Of a stretch of 7,918 bases of DNA, positions 1-5,791 are shown one piece after another. The first letter of the stretch is position 1. The number at the start of each line of letters is the position of its first letter. The position numbers and the translations under genes were made by a program. Source of the stretch: CAYZXK01 sp964482395 (GTDB lineage: Bacteria > Planctomycetota > Phycisphaerae > UBA1845 > Fen-1342). The notes under the pieces are model-generated. The model did no database searches, was not told the DNA's origin, and saw only the letters and a program-made list of their open reading frames with translations. Location of the stretch: contig CAYZXK010000094.1 in NCBI GenBank assembly GCA_964482395.1, positions 1-7,918 on the forward strand. Direction: 5' to 3'.

Positions 1-1611
1 CATTGGGACTGCTCCGCTCCAACGCTCCCACGCCCCGGTGACCGGTGCCGGCGGAGGTCGACTCGGCAGCCAAGTCGCCTCCATCACCGTCCTGACCGCG
101 GCCAGCACACGCCGCCACTGCGGCATCCTCTCCACCACCTGCCGGTAGCTATCCTGGAGCAGTGCCATGGCCTCGGGGGCCGGCTTCACCTGCCGGAACA
201 GCACCGAGCGGCCGTTCACACTGTTGGGCCAGTCGATCTTGACCGGGCCGGTGGTCTGGTCCAATTGCTGGAGGCTGGCCTGGTCCGCGTTGAGCAGCGC
301 CCGCCACAAGTATCGCGAAGCCGCGGCGGAAGCGATTTGCTCGGTCCCGCCGCCCCATCGGTCGATTACCAGCGTGTCCGATCCGACCATCCGAGCCTGG
401 TACAACGGCTGCAATCCGGCCATGCTCAGGGCCCCGTCCGCCCGCGGGACGGCCGGCTGAACCAGGTGCAGCAAGCCGACCCAGGTGACGGCAACCCCGG
501 CGATCAGACCGGCCGTGGCACCCACCGCCTGCCAGCCGTGCCGCCAGAAATAGGCCAGCGAAATCGGCAAACCCAGCCAAGCCCATGGCCAGGCCAGGCC
601 GGCTAGAACCAGGCACAAAGTCCCCAGCAGGCCCCCGACTGCCGGGAGTAACGAGAAGGCCAGCGCCCAGGTCAGCAAGGTGGCCGGCAGCATGGTCTCC
701 GGCCGAGACAGGCATTCCAGCGTTCCCGGGAAAAGGCAAAAGATTGCCGCCGCGGTCCAGCCGGCCCCCGGCAAACCCCAGCGACTGCCGATCAGGTACA
801 ACCCGGCCAGCAGTCCCACAAACAGGGCGGCGTTGACCAAACGGGCGACGTGAACGTCGGCAGGCTGAGTCCGCTCCTCTGCCGGCCGCGAGTCCGGGCC
901 GGAGTTCACCGGTTGGGTAGATGCCTGGCTCCGGGTGGGACAGGTGGCGGCGAACCATTGCGCAGCCCCGGCGTGCACCAGATACAGGAGCGGCGAACGA
1001 CAGTCGAACTCGACCACGTTGCCATAGGGCAGTTTCCCATGCTCGGCCACAAACCGGCCCCCAGCGATTCCAGCTCGCGAACCGGGCGAAACCGGGGCGG
1101 TCGCAAGCCGATGAACGCACAGTGCCAGGCCGGCTGCCAGCAACACCAGCCGGGCACCCTCCCAGGCTACTGCCGGCTGCACGACCGGCTTGCGCGACCA
1201 GAGGGTCCCGATCCCGCGCAAAAGCCAATACCCGACACAGACTGCCAGACCCACGCTGGCCCACCATGGCCAGGGATGTGCACCGGCCATCAGTTCGTTC
1301 GGCAGATCACGCACCGCCAACAGCGGGCCGATAGCCGCCAGCATCAGCCCATCCAGATTCCGTATCGAGAGCAGCGGTCGCAAACGGAGGGTTAGTGCCA
1401 GCACCCCAACCCCGCCGAACCAGCACACCGTAGGCCAGTCCAGGTCGGGCCAAGGTCCGGCCTTGGGCTGGGCGGCCGGCCGGGTTGCCGCCACTTGGCT
1501 GGTAGAAGCCTGAGTGGTGGTCGGCCCGATAACATCGGCGGCCGCCATCCCTGCGCAGAAAGCCAGTGCCAGTACCGCCCGACCCAGGGCCGCTTGAACA
1601 TTCCGCGCCAT
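1..1611 (-). CDS. Polytopic membrane protein, GT39/ArnT-like (GT-C) glycosyltransferase-related; 3' end outside window
   Basis: Open for 537 codons from ATG at 1611 to the window edge with no stop, so the C-terminus is missing. Residues 1-24 resemble a signal peptide or first membrane segment (ends AAA-D), followed by a T/A/P-rich linker (25-50). Hydrophobic stretches lie near 59-77, 87-103, 116-132, 152-169, 207-222, 259-275, 284-296, 308-352 and 362-382; the rest is soluble. The best family clue is EHGKLPYGN (190-198) followed by FDCRSPLLYL (202-211), which matches the 'eG.lPY.D..D.kPPL.Y' loop of GT39/PMT-like enzymes. It is followed by ARLVNAAL and by a SRPE motif (302-305), where these enzymes often carry 'aEp/rPE'. 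Such enzymes use lipid-linked sugars on the outer face of the membrane. Oddities: the acidic pair expected about 15 residues before LPY is absent (Ser178-Arg179), there are extra N-terminal segments, and a hydrophilic insert spans about 224-250. The start has only a weak ribosome site. Function is inferred; it could be an uncharacterised membrane protein of similar fold. Confidence 0.6.
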   Translation of the reverse strand, partial: MARNVQAALGRAVLALAFCAGMAAADVIGPTTTQASTSQVAATRPAAQPKAGPWPDLDWPTVCWFGGVGVLALTLRLRPLLSIRNLDGLMLAAIGPLLAVRDLPNELMAGAHPWPWWASVGLAVCVGYWLLRGIGTLWSRKPVVQPAVAWEGARLVLLAAGLALCVHRLATAPVSPGSRAGIAGGRFVAEHGKLPYGNVVEFDCRSPLLYLVHAGAAQWFAATCPTRSQASTQPVNSGPDSRPAEERTQPADVHVARLVNAALFVGLLAGLYLIGSRWGLPGAGWTAAAIFCLFPGTLECLSRPETMLPATLLTWALAFSLLPAVGGLLGTLCLVLAGLAWPWAWLGLPISLAYFWRHGWQAVGATAGLIAGVAVTWVGLLHLVQPAVPRADGALSMAGLQPLYQARMVGSDTLVIDRWGGGTEQIASAAASRYLWRALLNADQASLQQLDQTTGPVKIDWPNSVNGRSVLFRQVKPAPEAMALLQDSYRQVVERMPQWRRVLAAVRTVMEATWLPSRPPPAPVTGAWERWSGAVPM

Positions 1612-1793
1612 ATGCCACCCACTTTTACCTACTTATGGACCGACCGGCGTTTGCCATCCCGCACTGCGGAAATGGTACCATCTGCCGGTGAAAGGGGAAC
1701 ACCGCGGGCGATCGGGCTACAGATTCCCGGCCCGATGCGACTGATTCGGCCCGGCGGCGGCCCGGTCCGGGGTGCCTGCGGTCGGCAGGCGAA
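1612..1793. other. Gap between prfB and the membrane-protein gene, with two weak hairpins
   Basis: No gene is visible here. Just past the prfB stop, reading the minus strand, GCCTGC (1790-1785), a 5-nt loop and GCAGGC (1779-1774) form a 6-bp hairpin. A second pairing joins GCCCGAT at 1730-1736 with ATCGGGC at 1711-1717 across a 12-nt loop. Neither is followed by a T-run on the minus strand, so they are not convincing intrinsic terminators. CGGCCCG recurs at 1728, 1747 and 1758. I found no clear promoter for the membrane-protein gene. Confidence 0.45.
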
Positions 1794-2955
1794 CTACGAA
1801 CCCGCTCCTCTAACGGATTCGCTGCCGGCCGCTCGAGATTTGTCGCTGCGCAGCCGCTGCCGCAAGCGGGCGTCGATGAAGGGCTGGATGTCGCCATCCA
1901 GCACCCGGTGCACGTCGGGGATGGCCAGGTTGGTGCGGTGGTCCTTGACGTGGATGGTCGAGCCATGGATCACGTAGCTGCGAATCTGATTGCCCCAGGC
2001 GATGTCGCCCTTGGCGCTGTAGATCTTGGCCAGTTCCGCGTCCTGCTTGGCCTTCTCCATCTGCTCCAGGCGTGATTGAAGCATGCTTAGGGCGACCCGT
2101 TTATTCTGGGCCTGGCTCCGTTCGTTGACGCACTCGACCATCAGGCCGGTCGGTTTGTGCCGCACCCGGACCGCCGTGGCGACCTTGTTGACGTTCTGCC
2201 CGCCCGCTCCGGCCGCCCGGCGAAAATACTCGATCTCCAGGTCGGACTCGGCGATGGTTACCTGAGTGGGTTCCAGCTCCGGGAGGCAGTCGACGGCGGC
2301 GAACGAAGTCTGTCGCTTGCCCTGGGCGTTGAAAGGGCTGATGCGGACCAAGCGGTGCACCCCGACCTCGCAGGAGAGATATCCGTAGGCGTACGGCCCC
2401 TGGACGTGGAGGGTGACCGACTGGATGCCGGCCTCTTCGCCCGGGCGCCGATCGACCTCAGTGGCCTTGAACTCCGCCTTCTCGAAGTACATCAGGTACA
2501 TGCGCAGCAGCATCTGGGCGAAATCGCAGGCGTCCACGCCGCCCGCTCCGGCCTGGATGCTGAAGAAGCAGTCGCGCTGGTCGTTTTCCCCCGACAGCAG
2601 CGCCAGCAGTTCGACGTGATCAGTTTTCTCAGCCAGCCGGGTCAGCTCTCGCTGTAGCTCGGCCCGGGACTGCTCGTCATTCTGCTCCTCGGCCAGCTCA
2701 AGCAGGACCTGTGCATCGTCGACCCGCCGCAGAAGCTCCTGGACCGGCTCCACCTGGGCCCGCAGGGACTTCAACTCGGCAACCACTTCCTGGGCCGCCT
2801 CGGGGTTGTCCCAGAACCCCGGACGCTCCATGCGGGCGGCCAGTTGGGCCAGGCGTGCAGCCTTGACCGGCAGGTCAAAGCGAGTCCCGGATCGCGTGGA
2901 TCCGGGTGGTCAGGTCGCGCAAGCTGGTTGCCGGATCTTCGTGCACAACTGCCAT
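1794..2955 (-). CDS. prfB: Peptide chain release factor 2 (RF2), made by programmed +1 frameshift
   Basis: RF2 recognises UGA and UAA stop codons in the ribosomal A site and triggers release of the nascent peptide. The gene has two parts. Frame 0 starts at ATG 2955 and encodes 26 residues (MAVVHEDPATS...IRDSL), ending at TGA 2877-2875. Skipping one T (2877) joins it to the main frame at GAC 2876 (DLPVKAARLAQLAAR, then MERPGFW...), giving 386 residues in all. The codon-recognition tripeptide SPF (about 206-208, in VRISPFNAQG) marks it as RF2, not RF1. The catalytic GGQ (about 251-253, in GAGGQNVNK) is intact. The C-terminus has a tail of about 20 residues (RSDKSRAAG... onward) beyond the E. 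coli-type end. ATG 2955 is preceded by GAGGA at 7-nt spacing; GTG 2985 is a less likely in-frame alternative. It lies 50 nt downstream of metK on the same strand. The ATG at 2831 is internal, because it would leave out the conserved N-terminal segment. Confidence 0.96.
2874..2880 (-). promoter_or_regulatory. prfB: Programmed +1 frameshift site CTTTGAC of prfB
   Basis: On the minus strand the sequence reads CTT (2880-2878) then TGA (2877-2875) followed by C, the classic RF2 slip site. When RF2 is scarce the ribosome pauses at UGA, the CUU-reading tRNA slips onto UUU, and translation continues in the +1 frame at GAC, so RF2 regulates its own synthesis. The two frames join exactly here into a continuous RF2 sequence. 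Upstream, the usual AGGGGG-like stimulator is replaced by CGGGAC four to nine bases before CTT, a poor match to the anti-Shine-Dalgarno. Confidence 0.95.
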
Positions 2956-3005
2956 CTCGGGGTCCTCGCCGGCCCTGGGCCTCACTTCGCGTCTCAGCAG
3001 GCACC

Positions 3006-4163
3006 TCAGCCGCCGGCCGCCCTCCGCAGGGCCTCCGCCTTATCGGTCCGCTCCCAGGTGAAGTTGGGCAGCTCGCGTCCGAAGTGCCCGTGCCGAGCCG
3101 TGTCCTTGTATATCGGCCGGCGGAGGTCCAGATACTCGATGATCCCGCGGGGCGTCAGCGGGAAATGCTCGCGGACCAGCATACTGATTGTATCGTCGTC
3201 GACCTGCGAAGTGCCGTCGGTGGTGACCAGGACGCTGGTCGGCTCGGCCAGGCCGATGGCGTAGGAGAGCTGCACCTCGCACACCTCGGCCAGTCCGGCG
3301 GCAACGATGTTCTTGGCGATGTACCGGGCCATGTAACTGGCCGAGCGATCGACCTTGGTCGGGTCCTTGCCCGAGAAGGCTCCGCCTCCGTGCCGGCCCC
3401 GACCACCATAGGTGTCCACGATTATTTTGCGACCGGTCAGGCCGGTATCGCCGTGGGGCCCGCCGATCTCGAACCGACCGGTCGGGTTCACGTGGATCGT
3501 GATGTTGGGGTGCCACCAGTCGCCCAGGGCCGGCCGGATGATTTCCGCAATCACCCGCTGGGCCAGCTCCCGCTGCCGGTCGTTCCACATTGGCGAATGC
3601 TGGGTGGAAAGCACCACCGTGTCGACCCGGATCGGCCGCCGCCCCTCATACTCCACCGTGACCTGCGACTTGGCGTCCGGTCGCAGGCCCGGGATCAGCT
3701 CTTCACGACGGGCGCTGGCCTGATACTCCATCAGCCGGTGGGCCAGCCGGATGGGCAGCGGCATCAGCTCCGGCGTCTCGCGGCAAGCGAACCCGAACAT
3801 CATCCCCTGATCGCCGGCCCCATTGCGATCTACCCCCCGCGCGATGTCCGGCGATTGCCGTTTGATGGAGGTGATGACCGCGCAGGACTCATAGTCGAAG
3901 GCCATGTCGCCGGAGATGTAGCCGATCTCCCGGATGGTCTCGCGCACCACATCTGGAATCTCGACGTAGGCCTGGGTGGTCACCTCGCCGGCCACCACGG
4001 CCATTCCCGTAGAGACTAGCGTTTCTAGAGCAACCCGCGAGTACTTGTCCTGCTCCAGCATGGCGTCCAGAATGGCATCCGAGATCTGGTCGGCCACCTT
4101 GTCCGGATGCCCCATGCTGACCGACTCGGAGGTGAACAGGTACCTTCGATTGCTGCTGGCCAA
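3006..4163 (-). CDS. metK: S-adenosylmethionine synthetase (methionine adenosyltransferase)
   Basis: Makes S-adenosylmethionine from methionine and ATP, releasing phosphate and diphosphate; cytosolic and normally a tetramer. The product is 385 residues, close to the E. coli length (384). The signature motifs are present in order: GHPDK (18-22) in the ATP/methionine-binding N-terminal part, GAGDQG (115-120), and the phosphate-binding loop GGGAFSGKDPTKVDRS (259-274). The sequence ends ...EALRRAAGG at a TGA. The start is TTG at 4163: it has AAGGAGG five bases upstream, and the first in-frame ATG (Met17) falls directly before GHPDK, too late to give the family's N-terminus. It is the first gene of a probable minus-strand unit with prfB. 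A candidate promoter lies about 58-86 nt upstream. No SAM riboswitch is seen in the short leader. Confidence 0.98.
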   Translation of the reverse strand: MASSNRRYLFTSESVSMGHPDKVADQISDAILDAMLEQDKYSRVALETLVSTGMAVVAGEVTTQAYVEIPDVVRETIREIGYISGDMAFDYESCAVITSIKRQSPDIARGVDRNGAGDQGMMFGFACRETPELMPLPIRLAHRLMEYQASARREELIPGLRPDAKSQVTVEYEGRRPIRVDTVVLSTQHSPMWNDRQRELAQRVIAEIIRPALGDWWHPNITIHVNPTGRFEIGGPHGDTGLTGRKIIVDTYGGRGRHGGGAFSGKDPTKVDRSASYMARYIAKNIVAAGLAEVCEVQLSYAIGLAEPTSVLVTTDGTSQVDDDTISMLVREHFPLTPRGIIEYLDLRRPIYKDTARHGHFGRELPNFTWERTDKAEALRRAAGG

Positions 4164-4168
4164 GAGCG

Positions 4169-4175
4169 CCTCCTT
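4169..4175 (-). promoter_or_regulatory. metK: Shine-Dalgarno AAGGAGG that fixes the TTG start of metK
   Basis: On the minus strand AAGGAGG is followed by the 5-nt spacer CGCTC and then TTG (4163-4161). It is a full match to the consensus and the main reason for choosing the non-ATG start. Confidence 0.9.
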
Positions 4176-4219
4176 CTGCTGGGACCCGGCGTCTGCGGGC
4201 GCCCGGTTTTCAAGCGACG

Positions 4220-4225
4220 TATACT
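4220..4225 (+). promoter_or_regulatory. Candidate -10 box (TATACT) for the CDF transporter gene
   Basis: TATACT matches five of six consensus bases and lies 56 nt before the CDF start codon. No good -35 is seen at the usual distance. It overlaps the proposed metK -10 on the other strand, inside the AT-rich core 4219-4230, so the two divergent promoters may compete. Confidence 0.35.
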
Positions 4226-4249
4226 AGTTTCCGGACCGGGGGGCGACAA
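4221..4249 (-). promoter_or_regulatory. Candidate sigma70-type promoter for metK
   Basis: On the minus strand, TTGTCG (4249-4244) and TAGTAT (4226-4221) are separated by 17 nt. Each matches four of six consensus positions. The predicted start would give a leader of about 50 nt ahead of the metK Shine-Dalgarno region. This is inferred from sequence only. Confidence 0.45.
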
Positions 4250-4265
4250 GCCGCCGCTGGGCGGC
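4250..4265 (+). other. Hairpin in the 5' leader of the CDF gene
   Basis: GCCGCC (4250-4255), loop GCTG and GGCGGC (4260-4265) form a 6-bp all-GC stem that ends five bases before the GAGG ribosome site at 4271-4274. It lacks a T-tract, so it is not an intrinsic terminator. It might affect ribosome access or mRNA stability; no role is shown. Confidence 0.4.
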
Positions 4266-4281
4266 GGATAGAGGCCCGCAC

Positions 4282-5223
4282 ATGCCCCACCAGCCTGCCG
4301 ATGCGACCCGCGGCCTTCGAACCTCGCTGCTGGGCCTGGTGGTCAACTGCGCGATGGTGGTGATCAAGCTGACGGCCGGCATCGTCGGTCATTCCTACGC
4401 CCTGGTCGCCGACGCGGTCGAGTCTTCATTGGACATCTTCGGCTCCTTCGTGGTCTGGCACGGGCTGCGGATTTCCGCCCGGCCCGCTGACGCCGGTCAC
4501 CCCTACGGCCACGGCCGGGCCGAAGCCCTGGCGGGAATGATCGTCGCAATGATGCTCTTCGCGGCCGCCATCGGTATCGCGGTCGAAGCTTTCCGGGAAA
4601 TCGCCTCGCAGCATGGGAACCCCGCTCCGTTCACCCTGCCGGTCCTGATCGGGGTGGTGGTGGTCAAGGAAGCGATGTTCCGAATCGTCGGGCGGGTTGG
4701 ACGTGAGATCGGCAGCGGGGCAGTGGTGGCCGACTCCTGGCACCACCGCAGCGACGCGATCACCTCGGCCACGGCCGCGGTCGGGATTTCGGTGACCATC
4801 ATCGGCGGCGAGCCGTACGCCGCCGCCGACGAGTGCGCCGCCCTGCTGGCATCCGGGATCATCCTGCTCAACGCGTGCCGGCTGATCCGTCAGCCGCTGC
4901 ACGACCTGATGGATTCCCACCCCCCGGAAATCGTCGAACAGGCCCGGAAGGTGGCAGTCGGCGTGGCTGGAGTGGCGGGAGTCGAGAAGGTCCTGGCTCG
5001 CAAGATCGGGCTCCGATACCTGGTCGATATGCACATCGAGGTCGAACCGGAGATGAGCGTCCGCCAGGCTCATCACCTGGCCCACCAGGTCAAGAATGCG
5101 ATTCGGCAAACCATGCTCAACGTGCAGGACGTCCTCATCCATATCGAGCCGCACCGCCCCATGAGCCATTCTCCCTCACCGGACGCCGACCCCGACTTGG
5201 AAGACGACCGGCATTCGGGTTGA
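4282..5223 (+). CDS. Cation diffusion facilitator (CDF) family divalent metal transporter
   Basis: A 313-residue inner-membrane transporter of the FieF/MMT1 type, expected to export divalent metals (Zn, Fe, Mn, Co or similar) in exchange for protons as a dimer. About six membrane segments span residues 14-200. The transport site is recognisable: ADAVESSLD in TM2 supplies Glu47 and Asp51, and SWHHRSD in TM5 supplies His154 and Asp158. The conserved loop GHPYGHGRAEALAG (73-86) follows TM2. Residues 210-291 form the usual cytoplasmic metal-sensing domain (VDMHIEVEPEMSV, then LIHIEPH), and a short acidic, histidine-poor tail follows. Glu47 stands where E. coli FieF has Asp45 and many zinc exporters have His. 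From memory, Glu here is a recurring variant, so the metal cannot be assigned. ATG 4282 has GAGG seven bases upstream. It is transcribed divergently from metK with 118 nt between them. Confidence 0.94.
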   Translation: MPHQPADATRGLRTSLLGLVVNCAMVVIKLTAGIVGHSYALVADAVESSLDIFGSFVVWHGLRISARPADAGHPYGHGRAEALAGMIVAMMLFAAAIGIAVEAFREIASQHGNPAPFTLPVLIGVVVVKEAMFRIVGRVGREIGSGAVVADSWHHRSDAITSATAAVGISVTIIGGEPYAAADECAALLASGIILLNACRLIRQPLHDLMDSHPPEIVEQARKVAVGVAGVAGVEKVLARKIGLRYLVDMHIEVEPEMSVRQAHHLAHQVKNAIRQTMLNVQDVLIHIEPHRPMSHSPSPDADPDLEDDRHSG

Positions 5224-5540
5224 TCGCTTTATTACGCCGGTCGCAATCCGACTTCGGCCGCGCGGCTGCCGAGCGGTCGCCGCCCTGAGGTATTATCGGT
5301 CGGCGTTCCGCGCTGGGTGCGTTCCTGCTTTATTGATGTCGCCCCAGCGCCTGGGTTGTCCGCTTCGAGCCGACCATTGCAAAGATTCGCGACCATTATT
5401 TGCGACACTTCGGCCGGCGCCGGGCCTCATGCGCGTTCAGCAGCCACTCGGGGCGACGGCCTGACCCCATCGGACCCCAGCTTGGGCCTGGAGAAGTTGA
5501 TTCGCGGTTCTCCCGAACCCCCCGAATCCAGCCTGCGACC
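5224..5540. other. Gene-free stretch downstream of the CDF gene
   Basis: No convincing coding sequence is seen in any frame; the short ORFs here have no recognisable motifs or ribosome sites. A 5-bp hairpin CCCAG (5343-5347), loop CGC, CTGGG (5351-5355) is followed by TTGTCCGCTT, a poor T-tract, so it is at best a weak terminator for the CDF transcript. CCGGCGCCGG (5414-5423) is a perfect palindrome without a loop. Confidence 0.5.
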
Positions 5541-5571
5541 TTGCTTGCTGGACGCAGAGTTGTGGTATGAT
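5541..5571 (+). promoter_or_regulatory. Extended -10 promoter, probably for the C25 peptidase gene
   Basis: TATGAT (5566-5571) matches five of six -10 positions and is preceded by TGG, giving the extended -10 form TGnTATGAT. Possible -35 elements are TTGCTT (5541-5546, 19-nt spacing) and TTGCTG (5545-5550, 15-nt spacing); neither spacing is ideal, which suits an extended -10 promoter. Transcription would begin near 5578. Confidence 0.5.
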
Positions 5572-5577
5572 GGACAT

Positions 5578-5791
5578 TGGCTGTGTCAGCCTGAGTAGAG
5601 GAGTAACCGACGGCGGCCAGCGCCGGCTCGGGGATAGAGGCGCTCCAATCTGCCGCTTGAGGCATCCGTGACCGGCGCCCGGCCTGTTGGCACAGCCGTA
5701 AGCAGCCGATTGTTCGACCAGCCGTGGCCAGCCACCTGGCCGCCGCACAGCGGAAATGTCCATGCCGACCGGACTTGAAAGGAGTTAGTCA
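5578..5791 (+). promoter_or_regulatory. Long structured 5' leader of the C25 peptidase mRNA
   Basis: About 210 nt separate the proposed promoter from the start codon, with no convincing ORF. Three hairpins can be drawn. GGCTG/CAGCC (5579-5583 with 5587-5591) lies at the predicted 5' end. CCGA-CGGCG pairs with CGCCG-(gc)-TCGG over 5607-5631 around loop GCCAG. An 8-bp stem, including one G-U pair, joins 5724-5731 to 5736-5743 around loop CCAC. CAGCCG recurs at 5693, 5703 and 5719. I do not recognise a known riboswitch class. The Shine-Dalgarno AAAGGAG (5778-5784) lies outside these stems. Confidence 0.4.
5778..5784 (+). promoter_or_regulatory. Shine-Dalgarno of the C25 peptidase gene
   Basis: AAAGGAG followed by the 7-nt spacer TTAGTCA and ATG 5792. 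It supports this start, which also places a signal peptide directly at the N-terminus. Confidence 0.85.

Noticed and set aside
149..1267. Long minus-strand ORF of 372 codons
   Set aside because: Its product is Gly/Arg/Ala-rich with no motifs. The neighbouring minus-strand frame is open over 537 codons and gives membrane helices and GT-C-like motifs, so this is a shadow of high-GC coding DNA.
1774..1790. Intrinsic terminator after prfB
   Set aside because: The 6-bp stem is real but no T-tract follows on the minus strand, so it is only noted as a hairpin.
1794..2955. prfB as a frameshifted pseudogene
   Set aside because: The break falls exactly at CTTTGAC, the known RF2 recoding site, and all functional motifs are intact.
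2844..4019. 391-codon plus-strand ORF opposite metK
   Set aside because: It is the antisense image of metK; the product has no recognisable domain and metK on the other strand is unambiguous.
4164..4281. SAM riboswitch upstream of metK
   Set aside because: The available leader is only about 50 nt before the start region and shows no SAM riboswitch core.
4426..5169. 247-codon minus-strand ORF opposite the CDF gene
   Set aside because: Antisense shadow; rich in His/Asp/Arg from the reversed GC-rich codons and without family features.
5317..5598. Small plus-strand ORF in the gap before the peptidase
   Set aside because: No ribosome site, no motif, low-complexity composition, and it overlaps the best promoter candidate.
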